Position numbers and translations under genes: made by a program. A stretch of DNA of 64,000 nucleotides from Salvator merianae (Eukaryota > Chordata > Lepidosauria > Squamata > Teiidae). Of the stretch, positions 36,834 to 45,190 are shown in pieces (positions within the stretch are counted from its first letter, which is position 1; each line of letters begins with the position of its first letter). The DNA lies in the NCBI GenBank assembly GCA_003586115.2, contig QVOM02000090.1, positions 13,266,427 to 13,330,426 on the forward strand. Direction: 5' to 3'. Below the pieces are notes generated by a model. The model was not told the origin of the DNA. It did not search any database and saw only the letters and a list, made by a program, of their open reading frames with translations.

Positions 36834-39800
36834 AGACGGTGACTTTCATTAATTTTACCTTTCTAATTTAGAAATTGTGGCAGTTTGTTCATTTATTTTC
36901 TGGCTTAACTCTGAGGCATCAAATTTCCCCAAAGGCTCTTAGACTTGATACCTGTTATTACAATGCAGTTTCAGCTATTCTGTCTTACCTGCCATGGCAA
37001 ACACTTTTATATTTAGACAGCACAGTGATTCCTGTTTGCCTTTTATCATCTCTTAAAGTTTAACAAGTTTCATTTGGGGAGCGGCACAACCATTGGTGGC
37101 TAGCATACCCCCCCCCCCGTGGCTGGCACACACCCCCATGGCCGATACTGCATAGGACAAGGGAGCTACAAAGAAACAGGTCAGAATCAGTCCAGCTAAA
37201 GGCAGGTGAGGCCCCATTATGTCTGCAATTGTACACAAATCTGCATGAAAACGGACCTTACAGAACAGAATGAAATTTGCACCTCTTAGCCAACCCTAAT
37301 CTGAAAAAAACACACAAAGGAGAATGGAAGAGGAGTCCCTGAGTCACTGGGTGAGATAGAAAGCTGCTACACTGTCCTTACGGAAAATGCATCTCTGGTG
37401 AACCAGCAAATTGGAAGCATGCAAATTATGGATGCAAAGAACTGGAAAGACTCACAGGTTATGATGGAGGATCAGAATAAACAATCCATTTAAAGCAAGA
37501 AGACTGATCCCTCCACCTATAAGAGAAACAAACAGCTGTTAGCAAGGAAAGTACAACCGAGTAAAATTCAACACGGTAACAAATCTGCAAGAATAAAGAA
37601 TGCCTCTACATATGGCATTCAGCCTGACCACGGCCTGGTTCGTCTCCACCCCTGGGCAGCTAATTCAGTTCAACGCCCACCCTGCAGGAGTGCCGCGTCG
37701 GGACCTACCGACATCGTAGGCAACCGTCAAGAAATCGATCAGGAGGGTGGGTTCGTGCATGTGTGGCAGGATAGAGTCATGCAGTATGACCAGCACTTTT
37801 TTGTAGAGGCTGACAGGCAGCTGTGGAAAAAGAGGCGGAGAGGAACAAACCACTTGGCAGAGGTGTTTATGCAGAACCTCGTTTCAGCACCCTGGACAGC
37901 GATCCAAAATGGCCTCCAACCCGCCATTAAAGAGAACCAAAACCTCCCTTTCTTTTCTGCGTCTGTGGTATAAATCCAGAGCAACAAACCCACTTTTAAA
38001 ATGATCATTGCTCACCTTATGCTTGAGAAACCCCAGCCACATCCTCTCAAAGGCTTTCTTGTGCTCCTGAACATAGAAAGGAGAGATCAAAATCGGCTTA
38101 ACGCGCTGTTTTCAACAGCCATCCCTCGTATAACACAGCGTTTCCATTCCAAAAAACTGCGCTAGAGAAACAGTTTGTGACTGCGGCTTCGTCTAACGGT
38201 TTGACATGACTGGCAAGGACACTGGTGAGAGTCAAACTGCGCTATGCAGGACCCCAGTGTGCAAGAAACCACTGTACTATGGTTTTACTCACTGTCAATA
38301 GTTTTAAATGAAAAGCAATGGTTTAACAGACTTCCACCCGCAGTTCTGCAAGCCCATGTTTTTGACAGTTGGCAGTATCCCAGCATCTCAAACATGCTTA
38401 AAATAGGGCAGAATAACTCTCTGTCCTGCACCCTTCCTTCCTTATTCTGTTGCATTTTCAGGGCAATTGCTGCCAAGGTAACAGCTGCTGGAAGAAATTT
38501 AATAGCTGTTACTAACGGAGCTTTCTCAATGACTCTGCCTGCAGTCGCTCTGCTAAAGATTCAGAGCAGGGGTGCTCAAAATTGTAGGTATGGTCCCGAA
38601 CTACAATTCCCACCAGCCCCACCGAGCCTCATCAAAGAGAAGGGAAGATGGCAGGTGTCATTCAAGAGCATCTGCAGGGCAGCTCTGGCTGTAGAGAGGA
38701 GTCCTGCTTGATTCTAACTCCTTTTCGGCTGTCATACATTCCCTCCGGATTGCACGGCAAGCCAAACAAACGCATCGCCATCCTCAGCCAGGTAATCGCA
38801 CTCAGCAAACCGAAATACATACCTTCAGCTTGGAGACTTTCCATTCTTCCTGGTTCGCTGTTGCAGGGGAAGGGAGTGAAAAACAGAAAAACAAAACGCT
38901 CAGCTAACTCTAACATCTTTCACGTGGTAACGTGCACCTTCAATTCAGAAATCGTAAGGAAGTTCACAGTGTAAGGTCAATAAAACCCACGTAGTGCCCG
39001 GCTCCAAAAAAAGGATTCTAAGTCTACCGGAACCACACAAAAGCACCGTTTCACTCACCCTGTGTCACTAGGAAATTTTTTATCTCACTCTCTGTGCTTG
39101 GCATGGTGATGGACGAAATGAGGGCGAAGACGTTCTTCTGGTAAAGCGGCAGAGGTGCCTGGGAAAGGAGGAGTGACCGTAATATTATTTTCGTAAACAA
39201 ATGCAAATGTGATAATCCGGAACTGGATGATGAGCGGAGACCCCTACAGGACCCCAACTGTAGTTTTCACCCATCTAACAGCTGGTGTGGGTGTGCATTT
39301 ACACAAAAAAATAATCGGCCTATTGCAAGAGCTGGGAGGTGATAAAACTCTGCATAGGGAGGGCCATGCAGCCCCCCCCCCCCCGGGTTTCTGGCCACCA
39401 AGGATTTAGACGCTTAGCGCCAGAGTCTTGCGCAAGACCCGCCCCAGGTCTCCCCTCTTGCTCCGAGCCGAGGCACGCGGTCCGGTACCTTTCTGGCCCT
39501 CTGCATAACGCTGCCCACGTTTTCGGCCACCAGCTTCATGACGAAGAAACGGACGTCGTCGTGTTCCAAGTACTCCTGGAAGCGAGAGATGAGGAGCGCG
39601 GAATCCTCTTCGGCCGGGAGCAAGGCGTCCACCACCACCTAAGGACAGCGCGGGGAGGGAACCGGACGCTCAGCAGGCCCCGCTGACCGGGAATGGCGCG
39701 GCATCCCCCGCTGGCTCGCGAGAAGGGACTCCTCTTGTGTCGCCCTCCAAAAACGTCCCCTGGCGCCCGGAGCAGAGAGTCCGCGCAACTTACCTTGAGA

Positions 39801-41315
39801 AGATCCTGCGGGAAATTGAACTTCCACTCCGTCTTGGCCAGGGGGTGCTTGGCTTCCGATTCCACCAGTTTCATCAGGGTACAGAGAGCAGACTCCTGTA
39901 ATTTGGGGGGGGGGGGAAGAGAAGTGGGAAGGGGAGCAGAGTCTACTTCAGATGTAATAACCTGTTTGAGTAGCGTTTCCTCCACGGGTTCGCTCTACAT
40001 CTTACTGTGCCTTTGAGGCTCCAGACACACAGCAGTGGATGTCGATCCATCAGCAACGCTGGGGTGACAAGAACCATCCCACCCCCAGGCTCCCCGAAGA
40101 GGGACGGCCACTTCCACACGACACCCCCCTTGGTGGGTTCTGAGCCAAGCGTTGCCTGTCATCCTTCAGGGGACAAGGAGGGCGAAGTGAAAGACCTTGG
40201 CTGTTTGTTTCCATAAGCCACGATGGCCCCATTAAGTGCTGCTACGAACTCACCCTGACGGGGAAAGATTTGTGTCCCATCAACTCCCCGAGGGAATTCA
40301 CACAGCTGTTGTAGCGATGTCTCATCCAGACTTTATACTTGTCTTCTGCACTACAATTTTCTGAGAAAGACAAAAAGGGGGTGTATTTATGTTTTTTTTT
40401 TTGCATCTGCATCCTGCCCTATAAACTTAAGATCTCTGAGTAGGCTACAGCAATTAAGGAAAGGTTGTAACAATTAATACGAGACAGGTAGAGGGAAGGG
40501 AGATAACGACCGACACCTTTTTGGCTGTTTCAAAGTTCAGCAAAACCACTTCTGGCTTACAGCTTTAAGGACGGATTGGAGAGATTCACGGAGGCCAGGT
40601 GTATCAATGGCTACCGGCATGGATGCCCAGGTACCACCCGGACTAGAGCCCAGAATAAGGCCCTGCCTGGAATCTATCCTGGTGCGGAAAGGCCTAAGTC
40701 TGATGTGCTTCTCGGACATCGGGGCCAAGTGGCAAACCCCCATTTGCCTTCCCCGGGGAAAGCTACAAGCCGGTGACCAAAGTCAGCAAATCCTCGCTTC
40801 TCTCTGCACCCCTGAAATAACGATTCTAGGGTCGCCAGCAACGCAGCTACAGATCCATTCCCACCTTGCAGAGTTTCCTCCTCCGGGGGCAACTTCCCGA
40901 CAAACAGCTCCCCGCGCCCCAGCAGGGCTCCGAACAGGCGGCTGCAAGCCCGGATGGCGGACAGGACGACGCCCTCTTCTTCAGCCTGCACGGAAAGGGG
41001 GGCAGGGATTTGGGTGAGAGGGAGCGGGGGGGGGAAGGGAGGAGCAGCGGCACGAGGAGGAAGCCCCAACCAGACGCCCGAGGGCGCCAGAAAGCGGCGC
41101 CCCTTCGCTCATCGGGGACGGACTTAGGGGCGCCTTGTCTTTCAGAGGCTCCTGCTGGCACAGGAAGGCGAGTGAGTGGGAGGCGCGCGCGGGCGCGGAC
41201 GCACCTGGAGCAGCTCCAAGACCTCGAAGACGCGGTTGGCGTTGCTGCGCCCGGCCAGCAGCGCTTCCACACAGGCGCCCAGCTGGGCTTCGGCGGCCTC
41301 GGCGGCGCCCCCCAT
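34299..41315 (-). CDS. NOC4L: NOC4L, nucleolar complex protein 4 homolog, complete (15 exons)
   Basis: NOC4L partners NOP14 in nucleolar assembly and export of the small ribosomal subunit. The 15 exons join to 512 codons, close to the roughly 516 residues of human NOC4L. Seen: N-terminal helical part (ANRVFEVLELLQ, CSRLFGALLGRGELFVG), YKVWMRHRYNSC, then the CBF/Mak21-type NOC domain with FLKHKLPVSLYKKVLVILHD, EYPDFYKKLYSLLDPSIFHV, PAYLVAAFAKRLARLALTAP and CNLLRRHPACRVLVHRP, and a C-terminal QSRALESSLWEIQ...YEIFDKDI. The start at 41315 gives MGGAAEAAEAQLGACV; an in-frame ATG 87 nt upstream (41402) lies in GC-rich 5' sequence and is less like orthologues. All GT-AG phases close. Confidence 0.97.
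34424..34456. repeat. (AAAG)n microsatellite in NOC4L last intron
   Basis: AAAG units just upstream (minus strand) of the terminal exon; read as CTTT on the transcript it merges into the polypyrimidine tract. Confidence 0.9.
34618..34731 (-). CDS. NOC4L: NOC4L exon 14
   Basis: Encodes TLQKHYHPDVAKAAALINTS then LSEVEDDLSEVLELTGYE. 114 nt, phase 0. Confidence 0.96.
34840..34920 (+). repeat. CR1-like dispersed repeat fragment in NOC4L intron
   Basis: GGAGGCATCCTGCCTGTCTC and GAGTACCCAGGCATCCGTTC match the middle of the copy at 19806-20110. Confidence 0.65.
35224..35306 (-). CDS. NOC4L: NOC4L exon 13
   Basis: Encodes EICKDPYLMEEEDPVQSRAL then ESSLWEIQ, a hallmark near-C-terminal motif of NOC4. 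CTGTAG acceptor. Confidence 0.96.
35569..35732 (-). CDS. NOC4L: NOC4L exon 12
   Basis: Encodes HLPAYLVAAFAKRLARLALT, APPDGLLLAVPFVCNLLRRH and PACRVLVHRPDGPA. Much richer in GC than the neighbouring exons. Donor GTGAGT. Confidence 0.97.
36222..36350. repeat. GGTTCG-rich dispersed repeat fragment in NOC4L intron
   Basis: TTTGAACCATTTCTTCGAAC and CAACTGAACCAGTTCAGCAC, as in the copy ending at 29882. Confidence 0.5.
36543..36653 (-). CDS. NOC4L: NOC4L exon 11
   Basis: Encodes EYPDFYKKLYSLLDPSIFHV then KYRARFFRLLDLFLSS. TTTAG acceptor, GTAAGT donor. An AAAG/GA microsatellite lies about 85 nt upstream in the intron. Confidence 0.97.
36738..36834. repeat. (GA)n(AAAG)n microsatellite in NOC4L intron
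   Basis: GA dinucleotides followed by about 15 AAAG units. Confidence 0.95.
37456..37516 (-). CDS. NOC4L: NOC4L exon 10
   Basis: Encodes GGISLLALNGLFILILHHN. Both ends split codons (G|GT and CT|T). Confidence 0.95.
37709..37820 (-). CDS. NOC4L: NOC4L exon 9
   Basis: Encodes LPVSLYKKVLVILHDSILPH then MHEPTLLIDFLTVAYDV, strongly conserved. Ends with one base of a Gly codon before GTAGGT. Confidence 0.97.
38016..38066 (-). CDS. NOC4L: NOC4L exon 8
   Basis: Encodes EHKKAFERMWLGFLKHK, part of the NOC domain. 51 nt, phase 0; TTCAG acceptor, GTGAGC donor. Confidence 0.96.
38823..38857 (-). CDS. NOC4L: NOC4L exon 7 (35-nt microexon)
   Basis: A 35-nt exon encoding ANQEEWKVSKLK between CAACAG and GTATGT. 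It aligns with the WKVAHLKEH part of human NOC4L and is required to keep the frame. Confidence 0.94.
39059..39158 (-). CDS. NOC4L: NOC4L exon 6
   Basis: Encodes APLPLYQKNVFALISSITMP then STESEIKNFLVTQ plus one base. Donor CAGG|GTGAGT. Confidence 0.95.
39489..39638 (-). CDS. NOC4L: NOC4L exon 5
   Basis: Encodes VVVDALLPAEEDSALLISRF, QEYLEHDDVRFFVMKLVAE and NVGSVMQRARK. 150 nt, phase 0. Confidence 0.96.
39794..39895 (-). CDS. NOC4L: NOC4L exon 4
   Basis: Encodes ESALCTLMKLVESEAKHPLA then KTEWKFNFPQDLLK. 102 nt, phase 0; TTACAG acceptor, GTAAGT donor. Confidence 0.96.
40254..40360 (-). CDS. NOC4L: NOC4L exon 3
   Basis: Encodes ENCSAEDKYKVWMRHRYNSC then VNSLGELMGHKSFPVR. The donor is AGG|GTGAGT; the alternative one base earlier breaks the frame. 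Confidence 0.96.
40565..40695 (-). repeat. CR1-like dispersed repeat, inverted, in NOC4L intron 2
   Basis: GATTCACGGAGGCCAGGTGT and ATCAATGGCTACCGGCATGG are the reverse complement of the tail (ATTGACACACCTGACCTCC) of the copy at 19806-20110. Confidence 0.65.
40865..40985 (-). CDS. NOC4L: NOC4L exon 2
   Basis: Encodes AEEEGVVLSAIRACSRLFGA then LLGRGELFVGKLPPEEETLQ. GTGCAG acceptor, GTGGGA donor; one base of a split codon at the end. Confidence 0.96.
41205..41315 (-). CDS. NOC4L: NOC4L exon 1
   Basis: Start codon to donor CAG|GTGCGT; 37 codons: MGGAAEAAEAQLGACVEALL, then AGRSNANRVFEVLELLQ. The sequence is extremely GC-rich and sits in the CpG island. Confidence 0.92.
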
Positions 41316-41800
41316 AGCGCCCCCCGCCCGGGCCAAGGCGCACGTGCGCGCAGACGGAAGCAGCGAGCCCCGGGCAGGCCGGGCAGCAGCAGCAGCAAGC
41401 AAGGCCGGCGGGGGCGGGCACGGAGGAGGAGCCCGGGGCAGCTCCGCCCGGCGAGGCGGGGCTGCAGCAGCGTCTGGGCCGGAGGCGGAGCCTCCTAAAA
41501 GCGGCGGAGCACCCTGCCCGCTTGAGCAGACCGCTCAGTCTGGTCCGGTGCGTTTGCGGATCCGCCTGGCACACCTGTTCCCTGCCTGCCCCGTCCGGGA
41601 TCGGGCGGCGAGGGGGGGGCGCGCCGCCGAAGATGCGCAGGACAGCAGGCCACGGCGGCGCTGCCCGAGGTGCTTTTGCTTGCGCGCGTGGGGCTGACCA
41701 AGGACGTCTGCGCCGGGAGTCACAGGCGCCCGGCGAGGCGAGGGGGCCGCGAAACGGAAGGATGGGTTTTACCTGCGCGCATCCCTAGCCAGGAGTGCGC
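41316..41800 (-). promoter_or_regulatory. NOC4L promoter CpG island
   Basis: Very GC-rich and CpG-dense sequence around and upstream of the NOC4L start, with no TATA box. A perfect E-box CACGTG sits at 41341-41346, 26 nt upstream of the ATG, in keeping with MYC-type control of ribosome-biogenesis genes (inference). The exact transcription start cannot be read from sequence. Confidence 0.7.
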
Positions 41801-42644
41801 AGGGCTATTCAAGCAGGCGCCCCAAGTGCGCTCCGCAGAATCTCCTCGCTGCGCTTAAGACTTGTGCGCTTTTAGGGGAGGCAGAAGCTCTCCCGATTGT
41901 CAGAAATCCCGCCCAGAAAGCAGAGGAGTGGATTCTTCCTTCCACCCTGCTGCTGCTCAAAAAGGAAGCATCTCCAATTTTTTCTGCACTCTGCCGGCAG
42001 CCAGACAACCCTGCCCCTCCACAGACAAAATTAGACATAAAATCCAAGTTCCACAGTTCAGATAAACAGGCCATCTTGCGCTCGGGTAAAGTCCCTAATG
42101 CAAGAGATCTGAAAGTCGGCATTTCTTTCTCTCTCTGTCAGTCCATTCGTTTTCTGAGTTAGTTTCTAACGCTGTTGTCCCTTGCCTGAGATGCCTTCAC
42201 ATAGTTGGCAACACTGGACTTGTCTTGCTCGCGTTACCTTAGGGTTTGGGGGGGGGGGTTGCAATATGATTTTGCTTTGACCTTTTTGGTGGAGCGTGGC
42301 TTCCATTGTTTACTGATTTGGGGGGTTTGTATTAATGGGAATCAGCCTGTGCAGTGCCACTGGTTGGCTGGGCCGCCATGATTCCCAAACCTTCCTAGGG
42401 GACAATTACTTACACAGCATGATTTTGAAATGCAAAGTGATCTGTGAGCAAACCAGAGCATTACACACGGAATGACTGTAATCAGGAAACAATGCGAAGT
42501 GTGACTAAATTTTCAAAAGCAAACATAAGCCATGAGCTTTTGCTTTTCTCTCTCATGCCCTTTAAGATGAGGCATCTCCAGCACGCCAGTTTCCTGGAAT
42601 GATTTTTTTTTCTAGGCGAAGTCACTAAAATCCAGGCAGTGCGT
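41801..42644. other. intergenic gap between NOC4L promoter and EP400 poly(A) site
   Basis: No DEAD-box helicase motifs or spliceable coding blocks seen on either strand. Single-copy-looking sequence with a poly-G run near 42250. In human this is the position of DDX51. Confidence 0.6.
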
Positions 42645-42661
42645 TATAAAAATGTACACTT

Positions 42662-42667
42662 TTTATT
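42662..42667 (-). terminator. EP400 distal poly(A) signal
   Basis: AATAAA on the minus strand (TTTATT as given), in the context of a run of A after it and followed by GT-rich sequence. The most distal candidate before the NOC4L CpG island. Confidence 0.7.
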
Positions 42668-43012
42668 ACATCTTCAGGTAGGATACATCACAAGTCCTTA
42701 CTATCCTACTGATCAAGTACAAATATTTTATGTTCATAAAGGTATTTACAAAATATAATGGCTTCCTAACACACTCTTTTAGGGAGGAGGAGGAGGGAGG
42801 AGACAGAGACCAAAACGGGAAGAGAATTAATTTTTACCTTCACTGCCTGTGCGGACAGATGTTGCTTCTGGGAATGGGAAACCAGGAAGCCTGAAGCTGT
42901 CGAAAACGGGGGCAAGCAAGTGTTCCGCACCTGTGTTTTTTAAAAAAATCACCCCCCCTCACATCAACGCATAAAGATATCATCATTTGCAGAAGGAAAA
43001 CCAAAATTAATC

Positions 43013-43037
43013 ATATATATATATATATATATATATT
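43013..43037. repeat. (AT)n microsatellite in EP400 3' UTR
   Basis: AT dinucleotides within the inferred untranslated region. Confidence 0.95.
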
Positions 43038-43489
43038 TTAAATGTATAACAAAACGGATGCAGACGCAAGAATTCTCTTTTATCTAAGTCGTGCTCACTT
43101 GCAAGGTTGTTAAGACAGGAAGGATCCCCGGTCAGCCTCCTTCTGTTTCTTCTGTCGCTATTCGTTTGTGATTTAACTACCTCACTTTCCACATACTACG
43201 CAGCTCTCACGCAAAGCAATAAAATATAGACAGCACTATAAAACCTAGGAGCAGGAGCATGAAATCTAATGGTTTGCCTCTATCTCCTTCATATACAAAC
43301 ACCTTTTTTAATTAAAAAAAATACACACACGTGTAAAAAATGATGCTTTAAAAAAGTTGCACACGGAACACTGAAGTGAATCAGGGAACGGAGACTATGC
43401 ACATTCTGAACAGCGGAACCCCAGGCGACCACACTGGCAGGTAGACTGCACCAGCAAGCATTTTCCCTTCAGCATGGACTGGTACAGTT

Positions 43490-43625
43490 TAGGGAGGCCA
43501 CGCCCCCTAGGGGAGGTCTACGGGGTGGAGTCTAAGGGGGCGGGACCGTCCTTAGACCACACCAGTGTGCAGAAGGGGAGCTCCTGATATGTACTTGTCC
43601 AGAATCCGCCAAACAGGTACCTACG
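43490..43625. repeat. dispersed repeat in the EP400 3' UTR, copy 2
   Basis: GTCTAAGGGGGCGGGACCGT, CTTAGACCACACCAGTGTGC and GCTCCTGATA match the copy at 26645. Family unknown. Confidence 0.6.
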
Positions 43626-44256
43626 CTGGTCGCAGTCTTCAAGGGTTAAACACAGCTTATGGACAGGCTTAACCAGCTATTCAGACTGGGAGGAAAAGCA
43701 GAACGCGGCCAGGGATTCAACTTGGCCTGCACTCTCCCCCGGATCACACTGCTCCGGTCCACTTTACTCTGCCTCTGCATAAGGCTCCTGAATATTCCCA
43801 CCCTTTTGTTCTGATGGCACGTGGTGCAGTTCATAGCAGCTCCCACAGTTTCAGGGTCTGGAAGCAGTCTTCTCCAAAGCGAAGAGATTTTGCGTTTCAG
43901 CAAAACGAACAGAACCAGGAGGGAGGTTCTGCTCTAAACTGTTAATTTGGTGACTCAACCATTCGGCCTGTCAACCAAACAGCCACCTGAAGCTCGTGGT
44001 TTCCTTTTGAAATAGTTAGCAAGCGGTGCAGAAAACTTGGAACCTGTTCCTTTGCGCGACTGAAATGTTTCAATCTGCTCCGGCTACCGAGCAAAGCGCC
44101 CCGGACCGCCCGAAATGGAGCGCGCGAGCAGAACGAACGAGTAAAGCGTCCGCCAGAAGCACCACCAACCGTTTCCTTTCCCAACACAAAAGGGGAAGCA
44201 GGGAGGCGAGTTAAACACACCGCGCTCCTCTTACACAGTGGACGTCCCTCCTTTTC

Positions 44257-44279
44257 ACACACACACACACACACACACA
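44257..44279. repeat. (CA)n microsatellite in EP400 3' UTR
   Basis: CA dinucleotides; GU-rich in the transcript. Confidence 0.95.
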
Positions 44280-44746
44280 AAAGGAACACATGCACAAAAT
44301 ATCGATTCGAGAGAACGATGGAAGTAAAAGCCAACGGGGCTGGTGCTTCAAAAAACTGTACAGCAAGAGCGGAGAAAGACACAGCTAGCAAACGCTATTA
44401 AAAAAAACACAAAAGACATACAAAAATGGAAACTAAAATATAGTCCAAAATTACAGATCCTAACAGCTCTTCGTATCCAATGACCCAAAGTTTCAGGGAG
44501 GGCTTCCAGCATCCCGCCCCGCCCGCCTTACAAATGGCCTCTCGCCAGCAGAGACGGTTTGCCTTGCCTGCCCCTGCTTGCCTTTGGGGGAACCCCCAAA
44601 AGCAGCCTATGGATTTCCCGCCGGCAGGGATGGTGCTATGCTATAACGTGCCAACCAACGCGTCCCGGTGCCTGAAAGAACCCCCTCTGCAAAGTCTTCT
44701 GGCTATGTACACTATCTACAATTGGAACGAGCAGTCTTCTTGCAGC

Positions 44747-44752
44747 TTTATT
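44747..44752 (-). terminator. possible EP400 proximal poly(A) signal
   Basis: AATAAA on the minus strand about 170 nt after the stop codon. Use of it would make a very short 3' UTR lacking all the repeats. Only the hexamer is seen. Confidence 0.35.
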
Positions 44753-44920
44753 GGGGATCAAAGTGCCTAAGGTGTGAAAAGCGGCTTTCTGGAGAGTGGG
44801 GGGCCCTTTCCTCGAGCCGCCCGAGTTCGTCTTGCCCGAAGGGGGGAGACCTGGGGGCCTCGGTCATCATGAGGCAGGTCCTCCCCGTCTCCTCGGCCAG
44901 CGGCCTTCGCGTCGCATGCT

Positions 44921-45190
44921 TCAGCTGGGCTTATTGGGAGCCTTTAATCGGACCGGCGTCCTCATCTGAACTTTCGCCTGCTGAGTTTGGCTGTCCGGCG
45001 GCACCGGGGCCTGGACCGGGTTGGGCACCCCGGGGGCTTGGATCTGGGGTGACGCTGTCGTGACCACCTGCTGCTGTATCAGTTTCTGGGGGACCACCTG
45101 GGCGGTGGCCGTGGTGGGCGGGATCACTTGCACCTGGTGCTGTCCTGCTGTCGTCTGGGACAGCGTCACCGTCTGCGGCTGAGCCTGCAC
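44921..45190 (-). CDS. EP400: EP400 window exon 30 (terminal coding exon)
   Basis: Encodes QPQTVTLSQTTAGQHQVQVI, TATAQVVPQKLIQQQVVTTA and the end VRLKAPNKPS, then TGA at 44921-44923. Two in-frame acceptors lie six bases apart (CCAG|GTGCAG|GC): the first gives an extra Val-Gln, the second (exon from 45184) matches mammalian EP400 better. Confidence 0.95.
   Translation of the reverse strand: MQAQPQTVTLSQTTAGQHQVQVIPPTTATAQVVPQKLIQQQVVTTASPQIQAPGVPNPVQAPVPPDSQTQQAKVQMRTPVRLKAPNKPS

Larger units (their letters stand above)
42645..44920 (-). other. EP400: EP400 3' untranslated region
   Basis: About 2.3 kb from the stop codon to the last clear AATAAA on the minus strand (42662-42667), with cleavage inferred near 42645. 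It contains a CA microsatellite (44257-44279), an AT microsatellite (43013-43037) and a dispersed repeat (about 43490-43625). No convincing open frame on either strand. The distal 150 nt before the poly(A) signal is AT-rich and looks single-copy. Confidence 0.75.

Noticed and set aside
41402..41402. upstream in-frame ATG as the NOC4L start
   Set aside because: It would add 29 alanine/arginine-rich residues not expected from orthologues; the ATG at 41315 gives the usual length.
40866..41498. 210-codon plus-strand open frame over the NOC4L start
   Set aside because: It is antisense to NOC4L exons 1-2 in very GC-rich DNA, where stop codons are rare; composition is R/G/A-rich with no family resemblance.
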